Part shown: positions 54,227-64,000 of the stretch, piece by piece | How the letters are laid out: every line of letters begins with the position of its first letter | How positions within the stretch are numbered: the first letter of the stretch is position 1 | NCBI RefSeq assembly: GCF_030125375.1 | Contig: NZ_JASJUU010000001.1 | Span: 1,648,499 to 1,712,498, forward strand | Direction: 5' to 3' | Length of the DNA stretch: 64,000 nucleotides | Source: Pseudoalteromonas umbrosa | Lineage (GTDB): Bacteria > Pseudomonadota > Gammaproteobacteria > Enterobacterales > Alteromonadaceae | Made by a program: the position numbers and the translations under genes | The notes under the pieces: model-generated | What the model was told of the DNA's origin: nothing | What the model saw: the letters and a program-made list of their open reading frames with translations, nothing else | Databases searched by the model: none

Positions 54227-57200
54227 TTATTTTTTCGCCATTCCCTTATCAATCACCTTCGCTACCAAGCCTGCATATTGATAAGACACTAAGTCCCAAT
54301 GCCCTGATGGAGTCTCAAATACCTCCATCTGCGCATTTGAAATAGATTTCCAATCCTCAATATATGACTCTTTATCTGCTCGGTGCAGAGGCACTACAAG
54401 TTGCACTTTTATGTCTTTAGACAAAGGTAGTTTTGGTTTTTGTGCCATTGAATAATGGACAGAAAACTCAATATGCTTTTGCAAATCATTTACTGTGTTA
54501 TAACGCTGTTCGCCGGTCTTCATCAGTGCAGTAACAACTTGACGCAGTGCCTCATCATTACTAGGAGCACTATCAATAATTTGCTCAAACTGCTCAAAGT
54601 CTTGCTTATTGCCTTTCAACACATTCCGAATAGAACTTTTCAATCCATCAATATAACTCACATTGACAAATTGTTCTGGCTGAACACTATCTAACATGGT
54701 GACTGATAGAACATCGCTACCTTGATACTTGAGTAAAATAGCAACGTAATATGCCAGAAGGCCTCCCATTGACCAGCCAGCCAAATAATAAGGCCCATTC
54801 GGACAAACCTGTTTGATTGCTTCCAAATAATGCTTTGCTATTTCCACTACATTTGTAAAACGCATCACAGGCGCTTCATCGTGTACAACATTGACACCAT
54901 ATATATTCAATGTCCCTGAGAAATACTCCGCAAGGTGCGTGTAACAGTGGCTATTGGCGAGAAATGGAGGAAAAATGAAAAGGTTCCTTCCATTTTCAGC
55001 CTTAGATAATTGCACTATTTCTAGCTCTCGACCTTTCTGCTGTTCTGACCCTTCCAGCTTTTCTGCCAATAACTGTATCGTTATATTTTGATATATGTCT
55101 TGCATACTAATATCGTAAAGAAGTTCATCTTCAATCTTTTTCAGCAGTTTGATTAGTCCTAAAGAGCTACCTCCCAGCTCGAAGAAGCTGATATTTCGAA
55201 ATATCTTCGAAGGTTTTAAGCCCAAAATATCGGACCAAATAGCAGAGAGCTTAATTTCCATATCAGACGAGGGGGGCTCCATTTCCACCTCAAATTGCTT
55301 TTTAGCAAAGTCGGGTAAATTTTTGTAGTCAACTTTGCCATTAAGTGTCAAAGGCCAGCCTTCAACCTCTATAATCTGATTTGGTAACATATATTGAGGT
55401 AAAACATAGCTTAAGTCCTGTCGGATAATTTTCCCCCAAGCCCTGTCATTCAAAGTTGTCTCACGCATGAGACCCAATTTGACATACGCCGTCAATTTAT
55501 ATTCATCGCTTTGAGATTTTGTGCAGGTGACAATTGCCGAGTCGATATACTCTAGCAGATTAAGCTTATTTTCTATTTCTGAAATCTCTATTCTGTATCC
55601 ATTTATTTTAATTTGCTCGTCAATACGCTCTATAAATTCAAGGTTTCCATCTTGAAGATACCTAACAAGGTCACCCGTTTTATACAATTTGGCCACAGAG
55701 CCTGCTTCTGCAGTCAAACTATCAGGGGTCGTAATAAACTGCTTTTGTGTCTGTTCAGGGTTATTTAAATACCCATCAGCTAAGGCATTTCCACCAATAT
55801 ATAATTCTCCGATGGCACCATATGGCAACATCGCTTGGTGTTTATCTAAAACATACAGAGCAGTGTTACATAAAGGCTTGCCAATCGGTACTATGTCATC
55901 TGGAAGCTGCGCATTATTCAATCTATAGACACAGCATCCAACAGTCGCTTCCGTAGGACCATATTCGTTAAATATCAATGCGTTAGAAAAAGCATTGCGT
56001 ACCCATGGCGCGATACAGTTATAAGTGAGTTGCTCTCCACCAACAACAACACAATGTTGAACCTGTGGAAAACCGTCACATGACCCCTCCAAAAAAGGCT
56101 TCATGGCGTTTAAGTGAGATGGCGTCAGCTTAAAGAGTAGGTTTTCGTTTGTATTTTTTATCAATGCATATAACTTAGATATCTCATCAGGCCCCTCTTC
56201 AACAAGTTTAACAAAGCCACCTGATATTAAAGGCACTAATAAAGAGGTGAGCGTCGCATCAAAGTTAATTGAAGTGCTTACAACTGAAGCCACCAAATCA
56301 TCATGCCAATAAGTCTCTTGTGCTGCCGTCAAATAGCTTGCCAATGCCTGATTAGAGACTGTCACGCCCTTAGGTTTACCTGTTGAACCCGAAGTAAACA
56401 AAGTATATGCAGCCTGCGCTGTGCATACTTCTACGGCACTAAATGCATCTACTTTTACTCCTAAGTAATTCTGTTGCTCTAAAAGCTCAACAGGACAGTC
56501 TAGGTCACTAAATAACTGTGCGCCGAATTGATCGCATAATACAGCAACCGCACCAACGCTTTGAGCGACATAATCTGCTCGGCTAATTGGTTGGTCTACT
56601 GCTATAGGTACATATGCTCCGCCCGCTTTGAGCACGCCTAATATAGCGATAACCAAGTCCGTTGAACGCCTTGCACTAATAATGACGCTTTCAGTAGGTT
56701 TTACGTTTAAACATTCATTTAAATATTTCGCCAGCTGTGATGAACGCAGGTTCAATTCTTCATAACTGATGTATTTACCTTGAAACTCCAAAGCAATTGC
56801 ATGAGGTGTTTCGATTGCTTGAGCTTCAAACAACTCATGAAAGCATCGTTGAGCATTTGGACTTTGCTTTACCTTTTGGCTTTGTAGGTGCTCAACTTGC
56901 TCCGATACATCAAGTAACATCAAATTATTGAGTGCTTGCTCCCGCAAATTCACCAAGGACAGATTATTAATTAATGTTATTAAATAACCACTAAACTGCT
57001 TTATTTTACTTTCAGTAAATAAGGCCGTATCAAACTTCCAATTAATCTGAGCCGTATCTTGAAAATCATTAAACTCAACTTCAAGGTCAAACTTGACTGT
57101 CGTTGCAACTGCAGATTTAAGTGGTTTAATACTTGGCCCTGTAAATGAGCTTTCTGTGGGTGGATTGCTTTGTAGACCATAATTTGTGTTGGTCGTGAGC

Positions 57201-58465
57201 ATAATTTGAAATAGCGGGGAGAATGATTGTTCATGAGGAATACCCAGCATTTCGACTAACTGTTCAAAAGGGATATCAAGATGACTTTGGCCATCGATAT
57301 GTGTCGCGCGCACCATCTCGAAGTACTCTGCAACTGTTTGACCAGCCACTTGAACTCTCAGAGGTAAGGTATTAACAAAGAAACCAACTACTGGTTCAAG
57401 ATCTTCATGTTTTCTGTCCGCAACTGGCGTACCTACAATGGTGTCATTTGAGTTACTAAATCTAGCAATAAATACTGCAAATAACGCGTGAAACAACATG
57501 AACGGAGTTAAATTGAATTGCTTGGCTACCTCATGAAATGCCTTGCAAGCTGAGCCAGAAATTGATGATTCAACTGTAGCACCTCGATTGGATTTGACCC
57601 TAGGCCTTGTAAAATCAATGGGTAAATCATGTAGCTTTTTCACATCTGCTAATTGAGTACGCCAATAATCTTGTTGAACTTGTAGTTTTTGCTCACTCAG
57701 ATTTTCTGATTGCCAATGGGCGTAATCAATATACTGAAGTTGTAAAGGTTTCAAAGGAGATGAGTGGCCATGTGAGAAGGCATGATATAAAACACTAAAC
57801 TCCTGCATTAGTAACTTAACAGACCAACCATCTGAAGCAATATGATGGATGTTCAATGCCAATACTCCAGCACTTTCCGAGCCGCCAATATAAACACCTC
57901 TTATCATCAAGTCACTTGCCAAGTTAAATGGCTTCTTAAAGTCTTTATCCAATATTGACTTAATTTTTAAAGTCTGTTTTTCCTCATCAAGCTCAGAAAC
58001 ATCATGACATTCAAGTTCAAATACCACATCAGTACGGACATACTGAAGCGGTTCTCCTGCTTCAGTTATATAATTTGTCCGTAAAATATGATGCCTTTGT
58101 ATTATCTCGTTCATCACTTTGTTCGTGACAGTCAAATCTAAACACCCAGACACTTCAAACACTGTCGGCAAGTTATACTCCGTGCTTTTGCCATTGAGCT
58201 GATCCAACATCCAAAGCCGTTGTTGAGCATGTGACAAAGGTGCTCGGCTTAAATTGCTTGGCTTTAAATTAGAGAGAGCTTTTGCGTCATCAACTTGGCT
58301 TTTACGAGATAATAGATCAATAATTTCTACTTTATATTGCCCTAAAAGCCCTTTAATTTGAGCATTCATCGCGCCTGGTTTTGCTTTAAATTTCAATTTG
58401 CCATCTTGAAGAAACAAATATATTTCCTGCTCATTCACAACTTGCAGTAGGTCTTTGACATCCAT
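54227..58465 (-). CDS. Terminal NRPS: docking-C-A-PCP-TE
   Basis: A 1412-residue synthetase. Residues 1-55 resemble a TubC-type N-terminal docking domain. Condensation domain at about 70-510 with HHIASDGW. Adenylation domain at about 545-1035 with FTSGSTGKPKG and NEYGPTEATVG. Carrier Ser in FFELGGSSLGLIKLL near 1095-1110. Thioesterase at about 1165-1410 with GWSMGG, Asp in MLDSVQ and His in SGHWDL. The specificity residues, aligned by eye to GrsA, read D-A-T-K-V-G-E-V-G-K, close to the Asn code (DLTKLGEVGK). It has no epimerisation domain. It adds the last residue, probably Asn, and releases or cyclises the peptide. It follows the larger NRPS gene with adjacent ends. Confidence 0.93.
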   Translation of the reverse strand: MDVKDLLQVVNEQEIYLFLQDGKLKFKAKPGAMNAQIKGLLGQYKVEIIDLLSRKSQVDDAKALSNLKPSNLSRAPLSHAQQRLWMLDQLNGKSTEYNLPTVFEVSGCLDLTVTNKVMNEIIQRHHILRTNYITEAGEPLQYVRTDVVFELECHDVSELDEEKQTLKIKSILDKDFKKPFNLASDLMIRGVYIGGSESAGVLALNIHHIASDGWSVKLLMQEFSVLYHAFSHGHSSPLKPLQLQYIDYAHWQSENLSEQKLQVQQDYWRTQLADVKKLHDLPIDFTRPRVKSNRGATVESSISGSACKAFHEVAKQFNLTPFMLFHALFAVFIARFSNSNDTIVGTPVADRKHEDLEPVVGFFVNTLPLRVQVAGQTVAEYFEMVRATHIDGQSHLDIPFEQLVEMLGIPHEQSFSPLFQIMLTTNTNYGLQSNPPTESSFTGPSIKPLKSAVATTVKFDLEVEFNDFQDTAQINWKFDTALFTESKIKQFSGYLITLINNLSLVNLREQALNNLMLLDVSEQVEHLQSQKVKQSPNAQRCFHELFEAQAIETPHAIALEFQGKYISYEELNLRSSQLAKYLNECLNVKPTESVIISARRSTDLVIAILGVLKAGGAYVPIAVDQPISRADYVAQSVGAVAVLCDQFGAQLFSDLDCPVELLEQQNYLGVKVDAFSAVEVCTAQAAYTLFTSGSTGKPKGVTVSNQALASYLTAAQETYWHDDLVASVVSTSINFDATLTSLLVPLISGGFVKLVEEGPDEISKLYALIKNTNENLLFKLTPSHLNAMKPFLEGSCDGFPQVQHCVVVGGEQLTYNCIAPWVRNAFSNALIFNEYGPTEATVGCCVYRLNNAQLPDDIVPIGKPLCNTALYVLDKHQAMLPYGAIGELYIGGNALADGYLNNPEQTQKQFITTPDSLTAEAGSVAKLYKTGDLVRYLQDGNLEFIERIDEQIKINGYRIEISEIENKLNLLEYIDSAIVTCTKSQSDEYKLTAYVKLGLMRETTLNDRAWGKIIRQDLSYVLPQYMLPNQIIEVEGWPLTLNGKVDYKNLPDFAKKQFEVEMEPPSSDMEIKLSAIWSDILGLKPSKIFRNISFFELGGSSLGLIKLLKKIEDELLYDISMQDIYQNITIQLLAEKLEGSEQQKGRELEIVQLSKAENGRNLFIFPPFLANSHCYTHLAEYFSGTLNIYGVNVVHDEAPVMRFTNVVEIAKHYLEAIKQVCPNGPYYLAGWSMGGLLAYYVAILLKYQGSDVLSVTMLDSVQPEQFVNVSYIDGLKSSIRNVLKGNKQDFEQFEQIIDSAPSNDEALRQVVTALMKTGEQRYNTVNDLQKHIEFSVHYSMAQKPKLPLSKDIKVQLVVPLHRADKESYIEDWKSISNAQMEVFETPSGHWDLVSYQYAGLVAKVIDKGMAKK

Positions 58466-61400
58466 TAAATCTCACCTTCTTCTAGCTCATCGACATTACA
58501 CAAAGCACTTTTATCGACCAATTGATTTGTCAAAAGATCTTTCTCAATATAATCAGCCATATTCTTTAACACTGGAGCAGTAAATACATCCTTCACTCCG
58601 ATATTGCTGTGTTCAATACCAAACACCGCCTTCACCTTTGTTATCAGTCTCACCGCCAGAAGTGAATTCCCGCCATTATGGAAAAAATTATCCATAACAC
58701 TTATCTCATCAATCGGCTTTTGTAAAAGCTCAGCCCAGATAGACACCAACTGAATCTCAACATCTCCATCTGGCGCTATGAAGTCTACTTCGCTGGAGAT
58801 AGGTTTAAGCAACAACAGCGCCTTGCGATCCAATTTTCCATGTTCTGTCATCGGCCAGTTATCCACTTGTACAAAGTGTGCTGGTATCATGTAATCAGGT
58901 AAAACTGAACGAAGATATCCATAAACTGCATTTAAGTCGATTTGTACTTGATCATTAACTGAGAGGTATGCCGTGATTTCGTTGTCATTAAATTGATTAT
59001 GTTTAACAAGTGCAATACTGCTATCAACCCAATCTATTTGATTGAGCTGGGCTTCTATTTCACCTAACTCAATACGATGGCCTCGCACTTTTACTTGCTC
59101 ATCATTCCTACCGATGAATTCAAGTGTGTCTGCGCCTATATAACGGACCAAATCACCAGTTTTATATAGACGGCCAGTCGCATCAGGCCATAAAGTGTTT
59201 TCCACAAATTTATCAGACGTTAAACTAGGCTGATTAAAATAACCTTGAGCTAGGCCTGGGCCCCCAATATACAATTCTCCAACACAGCCGTGTGGCTGAA
59301 TCATATTATCTTTCACTATATAAAGCTGTGTATATTTAGTTGCATTACCTATAGATTTAGTGTTTTCACCTGCATTGGTATTGCACACACTGAACATTGA
59401 CGCCTCAGTAGGTCCATAAAATTGCCAAATCTTTGCCGATTTAAATGTGTGGGATAACGCCGCAAGTAAATCAGGACTAACTTTATCGCCTCCCGTTGCA
59501 ATATACTTCAATTTTCCATACTCACTTTGAGTGTTGCGCTCTTTCACTTGGTTAATCCAAAGTGACGCCAGCCCTGGTGTCATATGAATAAAAGTACTGT
59601 CTTGTAAGCAACGTTCTAACATAACAACATCTTGTACTACACGTTCTTCTATTAATTTAACTGTCGCTCCCTGAGTCAACGGATAAAGTAATTCAATTAA
59701 CGAAATATCAAATGAAAAAGATGCAATACTGGGAACAATATCGTTCAATGTGATCGGCAACAACTCCTGCATATAGTCAAAGTGACTATTTAAGGCCAAG
59801 TGCTGAACAACTACGCCTTTTGGTTTTCCCGTTGAGCCTGAAGTATAAATCATATAAGCAGGTAATGCTTCGATGTCTTTTATTTCAAGGGCCAGATCAT
59901 GACTGCTTTGAGCATCTATTATGCACCTTTGTTGTGGTTCAGATAAGTCGATAATGTGCGCCACAGAAGCTGTTTGCAGTGAAGCTATTAACGTATCACA
60001 TACCAATACACTCAACTCTGAATCCTGCGTAATATGTGATATTCGAGACGCGGGATAATTAGGATCTATCGGCACATAGGTAGCACCTAACTTTAATGCG
60101 GCTAATACACTGCTTATAAGTGCCGGGGATTTCTCAACACAAACACCAACCCGATCACCTTTTGAGACCCCTAATGAACTTAAATACCGTGCTAACCTGT
60201 TAGCAGATCGACTTAATTCACCGTATGTAATTCTATCATCACCATAAATAAGCGCTGTTGCCGCTGGGTTAGTATCAACTCTCGCTTCAAATTGCTCACA
60301 AACATGCTGGCTGTCACCGTTATATTCGACTTTGGTGTTTTGCTTATTAATCTGATTATCAAGCTCTTTGTCACTCAACATCATCAATGAATCAAGTTTT
60401 GCTGCAGGAGTAGCAACAATACTTTGCACAAGCCTTACCCAATGCTGCATCATAGCCTGTATCTGTTCATGACTAAACAATGTCTCATCAAACGTCCAAG
60501 AGCCGATGATACCCTGCTCTGTTACCTTGCATTCAATATCAATATCAAACTTAGCCACAACCTGCTCTGAACTTAACGGTATAAATTCAACATCAGATAG
60601 CGCTGGGGTCTTTACTGGTTCCTCAGCGTCAACACTTAAACTGAACATAATTTGCACCAATGTAGAATGTTGCTTAGTTCGAGGAAGCGCTAACTCATCG
60701 ACTAACTGCTCCAGTGAAATATTCTGATTTGCATGGGCAGCTAAATGTACATCTCTGACATGAGCCAGGAATGCTTCATATGTCTCCCCTCCACATTGAG
60801 TCCTCAACGGCAAAGTATTTACCAAAAACCCGATCATAGACGCAAGCTCTTGCTGTGACCTATTAGCCACTGGCGTGCCGATAACAATGTCATTAGAATT
60901 GCTATGCCTTGACAATGCGATGGCCAAAGCGGAATGCAATGCCATAAACAAAGTCGCATTATTTGCCGCAGCAAGCTTCGACAAATCATCTACTTGTAAT
61001 TTAGGGATCAAGCAAGTGACTTTACTACCTCGATAAGACTTTATGTCTGGCCGCGCATTAATAAGTGGCAATTCATGACATGAAGGCACCCCAGCTAAAT
61101 GCGATTTCCAATAATTTAACTGCTGCTCATAACGTCCATCTTCTCTTTGCTCAGATTGCCATATTGCATAATCACTATACTGTAGCTTTAATTCAGGCAA
61201 GCTCGTTACTTTAGATTCTTTAAAAGCCTGATAAAGAGCCAAAAACTCAGTTCGAAGCAAACCCATAGACCAACCATCAGAAGCAATATGATGCATATTT
61301 ACAATTAAAACACCACGTTTCGGCGTATCACCTAATGAAATATAAGACGCTCGGATCATTAGATCCCTAGTTAAATCGAAAGGTTGCCGCATATCCTTAG

Positions 61401-64000
61401 CAACGTGATCTGAAATATACTTTTGTTGCTCTTCAAGCGTCTCTAGATTTAATGAACTCTGTTTGATTTTAAATGGTTGAGGAGCATTTATTTGTTGATA
61501 TGGCCTACCATGTTGTTCATGGAAAGTGGTGCGTAATACCGTATGTCTTTGCACTATCTCAGACATTGCTTGCTCTGCACAATCTAGATCAAATTCGCCC
61601 CGAACCTCAAGAGCAAACTGCATATTGTACTCTGTACTACCCAAACCAATTTGCTCGACTAACCACAGACGTTGTTGCTCACTTGAAAGCGGAATATGTT
61701 CGATATCCCTCTGCCTTGCGACAATTTTTCTAGGCGCAGTCTGAACATCATGTGCCATTTTATCTATTAGTGTCGCTTGAGATTGCAATGTGAGATTTTC
61801 AAATAGCTGCTTTAAAGCAGGTTTAAATCCAAATAGCTCCTCGATTTGCGCGCTTAAGTGCATTAACGCAAGTGAATTACCTCCAAGCATGAAAAAGTTA
61901 CTGTTCACGCCTACTTGCCCACCTGAACACTTCAATACCGCTTGCCATGCTACCGCTAACTTGTGTTGAGTATCAGTTTCCAACGCAATAATTTGCTGTT
62001 CCACCGGGCTATAAGTCGGCGCTGGTAGTTTACGTTTATCTACTTTTCCATTTACCGTTAACGGCAGTAAATCCAAAAATACCCAAGCCGTCGGATGCAT
62101 ATAATCAGGTAAGCAAGTACATAATAATGCTTGAAGTGCTAACTGCACTTTATCTTGCTCATTGTTTCGTTTACAAACTAAATAGGCAACTAGCTGTTGA
62201 TAGCCGGTACTATTATCAACAGTCACAACGCAGTTTTCGACTTCATGATGATTGAGTAACTTTGATTCAATCTCCCCTAACTCGACCCTAAATCCTCTAA
62301 TTTTAACTTGTTCATCCACGCGGCCAACAAAGCTAAACTCGCCATTTTCAAGCCTTTTAACAAGATCGCCGCTTTTATATAGCCTAGTAGTTACGTCACC
62401 AATACGCTTATTGTTAAATGCTTTTTTAGTGAGTTCCGCTTGATTTAAATAGCCTCTGGCGAGCTGTATACCACCAATATAGAGCTCACCAACTCCGCCT
62501 ACAGGCACTTCATTTCCATAGCGATTAAGTGAGATACCAACTACATTTTTTAGTGTTTTACCAATAGAACGCTGTGCTGACTTTATTTCAATGCAAGTTG
62601 TATTAACCGTTGCTTCTGTTGGCCCATAAACATTAAATGCTCTGACACCTTGCTGACGTTGAGATAGCAACTGAGACCAAAGAGAATGAGATATATCCTC
62701 TCCACCCAGTACTAGATCAGTTTGATAACTCAATTTGCCTTGCAAGTACCAAGCTTCTAATAAGGAAGGGGTACAATCAATAATTCTAATATTATTGTCT
62801 TCAATACACGAATTAAGCGCATCTACAGACAGTTTTTGTTCATCCGTAATAATCGTTAATGGTCTGCCAAAACACAGCTGCGTTACCGCCTTCATAGCTG
62901 AGTCAAATGCATATGAAGCTACTAGCCCCCAAGCTCCTAAACTCGTATCAGGTAATTCACTCTTTAAGTTTAGAGCTAAATTGATAAGACCACCATGTTC
63001 AATCATGACACCTTTTGGTTGCCCAGTAGACCCCGATGTATAAATAACATAAGCCAATTGACTTGCGTCTTGCTCTGCATATTCACCTAAATCATCAGAG
63101 GGTGATTGCTCCAGTTTAGCTTGAAGAGAATCTGTTGATATATTGAACTCAATCATCTCTGAATGCAATAAAGCACGAGGATAGCAATCAGACTCACTAA
63201 CAACATATTTAAGGTCAGCATCTTTTACCATTAATGCCATGCGCTCTTCTGGTAAAGCAGGGTCTAAAGCAACAAATGCCCCCCCTGCTTTCAAAATAGC
63301 TAGCATAGCAACAATCATGTTGCATCCCCTAGATACGCATAATCCAACCAATGTTTCTTTTTCAACACCAGCACTTTTTAGCAAATACGCTAATTGGTTT
63401 GCTTGATTATTTAACTGAGAAAAGCTCAGGGACTCTGTTTTACAATTCAGTGCGAGTTTATTGGGTGTTTTCTTCGCCTGCTGTTCAAATAAATTGTGAA
63501 GTAAGCCTTCATTATGATTTATCTTTTTGGATGAGCCAATTGAACCAAGTTTTTGGACTTCGGCTTCACTAAGCATAGCAATTTCTTGCAGTTGCTTTTT
63601 CGGACTATGCCTTAAATTTAGAAGTAACGCTTTGAAGTGTTCAATGACTTTAGCCATATGCAAAACATCAAAGCATAATGCGTTGTAATTAAACTTAATG
63701 TGTAATGTCTTAGTTTGTGATACGCGGATAGCAATATCATAATCAGCACTATCAAAGCTCTCAAATTTTTCCTGTACAACAACTGGCTGATCAGTGGAAC
63801 TACTTTCTACAGGTTCTACTGGAAAGTTTTCATAAGTGAGTAAACTATGAAACAAACCATGATGCCCCAATGTTGAAAGGCGCTGGATCTCTGCCAGTGG
63901 TAAATAGCTATAAGACTCTCGCTCAATTAAGTCGCTATGTAGATCTTTTAGCCACGCCCCTACTGTCTGTGTTTCATCAATACTTAACACCGCTGGAACT
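58465..64000 (-). CDS. Multimodular NRPS: (C)-A-PCP-C-A-PCP (partial, cut by right edge)
   Basis: At least 1845 codons, open to the right edge. The first residues visible (WLKDLHSDLIERESYSYLPL) are the end of a condensation domain, so the real start lies outside and the GTG near 63990 is not it. Then A1 at about 170-650, carrier FFMLGGNSLALM, a C domain at about 775-1215 with HHIASDGWSMG, A2 at about 1235-1720, carrier FFHNGGNSLLAVR, and an acidic tail ending DELEEGEI that may dock to the next protein. Pocket residues read by eye: A1 D-S-K-D-V-G-V-V-N-K, near Glu/Gln codes; A2 D-I-I-H-A-G-F-M-F-K, no standard match but sharing Ile236, His278 and Gly301 with hydroxyphenylglycine codes. Confidence 0.92.
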   Translation of the reverse strand, partial: VPAVLSIDETQTVGAWLKDLHSDLIERESYSYLPLAEIQRLSTLGHHGLFHSLLTYENFPVEPVESSSTDQPVVVQEKFESFDSADYDIAIRVSQTKTLHIKFNYNALCFDVLHMAKVIEHFKALLLNLRHSPKKQLQEIAMLSEAEVQKLGSIGSSKKINHNEGLLHNLFEQQAKKTPNKLALNCKTESLSFSQLNNQANQLAYLLKSAGVEKETLVGLCVSRGCNMIVAMLAILKAGGAFVALDPALPEERMALMVKDADLKYVVSESDCYPRALLHSEMIEFNISTDSLQAKLEQSPSDDLGEYAEQDASQLAYVIYTSGSTGQPKGVMIEHGGLINLALNLKSELPDTSLGAWGLVASYAFDSAMKAVTQLCFGRPLTIITDEQKLSVDALNSCIEDNNIRIIDCTPSLLEAWYLQGKLSYQTDLVLGGEDISHSLWSQLLSQRQQGVRAFNVYGPTEATVNTTCIEIKSAQRSIGKTLKNVVGISLNRYGNEVPVGGVGELYIGGIQLARGYLNQAELTKKAFNNKRIGDVTTRLYKSGDLVKRLENGEFSFVGRVDEQVKIRGFRVELGEIESKLLNHHEVENCVVTVDNSTGYQQLVAYLVCKRNNEQDKVQLALQALLCTCLPDYMHPTAWVFLDLLPLTVNGKVDKRKLPAPTYSPVEQQIIALETDTQHKLAVAWQAVLKCSGGQVGVNSNFFMLGGNSLALMHLSAQIEELFGFKPALKQLFENLTLQSQATLIDKMAHDVQTAPRKIVARQRDIEHIPLSSEQQRLWLVEQIGLGSTEYNMQFALEVRGEFDLDCAEQAMSEIVQRHTVLRTTFHEQHGRPYQQINAPQPFKIKQSSLNLETLEEQQKYISDHVAKDMRQPFDLTRDLMIRASYISLGDTPKRGVLIVNMHHIASDGWSMGLLRTEFLALYQAFKESKVTSLPELKLQYSDYAIWQSEQREDGRYEQQLNYWKSHLAGVPSCHELPLINARPDIKSYRGSKVTCLIPKLQVDDLSKLAAANNATLFMALHSALAIALSRHSNSNDIVIGTPVANRSQQELASMIGFLVNTLPLRTQCGGETYEAFLAHVRDVHLAAHANQNISLEQLVDELALPRTKQHSTLVQIMFSLSVDAEEPVKTPALSDVEFIPLSSEQVVAKFDIDIECKVTEQGIIGSWTFDETLFSHEQIQAMMQHWVRLVQSIVATPAAKLDSLMMLSDKELDNQINKQNTKVEYNGDSQHVCEQFEARVDTNPAATALIYGDDRITYGELSRSANRLARYLSSLGVSKGDRVGVCVEKSPALISSVLAALKLGATYVPIDPNYPASRISHITQDSELSVLVCDTLIASLQTASVAHIIDLSEPQQRCIIDAQSSHDLALEIKDIEALPAYMIYTSGSTGKPKGVVVQHLALNSHFDYMQELLPITLNDIVPSIASFSFDISLIELLYPLTQGATVKLIEERVVQDVVMLERCLQDSTFIHMTPGLASLWINQVKERNTQSEYGKLKYIATGGDKVSPDLLAALSHTFKSAKIWQFYGPTEASMFSVCNTNAGENTKSIGNATKYTQLYIVKDNMIQPHGCVGELYIGGPGLAQGYFNQPSLTSDKFVENTLWPDATGRLYKTGDLVRYIGADTLEFIGRNDEQVKVRGHRIELGEIEAQLNQIDWVDSSIALVKHNQFNDNEITAYLSVNDQVQIDLNAVYGYLRSVLPDYMIPAHFVQVDNWPMTEHGKLDRKALLLLKPISSEVDFIAPDGDVEIQLVSIWAELLQKPIDEISVMDNFFHNGGNSLLAVRLITKVKAVFGIEHSNIGVKDVFTAPVLKNMADYIEKDLLTNQLVDKSALCNVDELEEGEI

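Noticed and set aside
63981..63990. GTG near 63990 as the start of the large NRPS
   Set aside because: The frame is open to the right edge and the first visible residues are the middle to end of a condensation domain, so the gene begins outside the window.
1..64000. CRISPR arrays, prophage, insertion sequences, tRNA or rRNA genes
   Set aside because: No regularly spaced direct repeats, no transposase, integrase or phage structural gene, and no recognisable tRNA or rRNA sequence were seen on reading the window.

Overview
The window looks like chromosomal DNA of a marine gammaproteobacterium of the Alteromonadales, most likely Pseudoalteromonas. The base composition is moderately AT-rich. It carries an aryl-polyene/NRPS cluster of the alterochromide type known from that genus, a LiuR-controlled leucine/valine degradation locus arranged as in Alteromonadales, an arsJ-GAPDH arsenate pair and a second NRPS cluster. 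Species assignment is inference only. I see no rRNA, tRNA, insertion sequence, prophage or CRISPR array.

Layout. (1) 1-11.9 kb, minus strand: a tightly packed, translationally coupled cluster for a p-hydroxyphenyl-polyene acyl chain (aromatic ammonia-lyase, two carrier proteins, AMP ligase, KS-CLF fusion, ketoreductases, dehydratases) with an ABC-2 exporter, running into the first condensation domain of an NRPS cut by the left edge. (2) 11.9-13.1 kb: a long AT-rich control region. (3) 13.1-16.2 kb: pirin, an alpha/beta-hydrolase-OsmC fusion, a 5'-truncated S9 peptidase remnant and a small lipoprotein. (4) 16.4-32.8 kb: two divergent operons for branched-chain amino acid catabolism. The valine arm with thiolase is on the minus strand. 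liuR-liuABCDE plus the 3-oxoacid CoA-transferase genes are on the plus strand. LiuR-like palindromes lie between them. (5) 33-42 kb: htpX, a chemoreceptor, arsJ-GAPDH, a 52-codon peptide gene resembling a double-glycine RiPP precursor, rsmF, a possible small RNA, and a ParD-like/methionine aminopeptidase pair. (6) 42-44 kb: small membrane and lipoprotein genes and an AraC regulator. (7) 44.5-64 kb, minus strand: a second NRPS system cut by the right edge.

The most interesting part is region 7. Downstream of three visible NRPS modules and a thioesterase come a single-domain HPPD/hydroxymandelate-synthase-like protein, an aminotransferase, an Ldh2-type dehydrogenase, a CmlA-type diiron beta-hydroxylase, a MacB-like tripartite exporter and a pterin-dependent aromatic amino acid hydroxylase. 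Read together these suggest a non-standard route to an aryl-glycine or other modified aromatic building block. One hypothesis is hydroxyphenylglycine made with an NAD(P)-dependent Ldh2-family enzyme in place of the usual flavin-dependent hydroxymandelate oxidase. The adenylation codes, read by eye, suggest Glx-like, an unusual His278/Gly301 pocket, and Asn, in that order before release.

Start codons were adjusted where a ribosome binding site or family alignment argued for an internal start. All family assignments come from motifs read by eye; no search was run.
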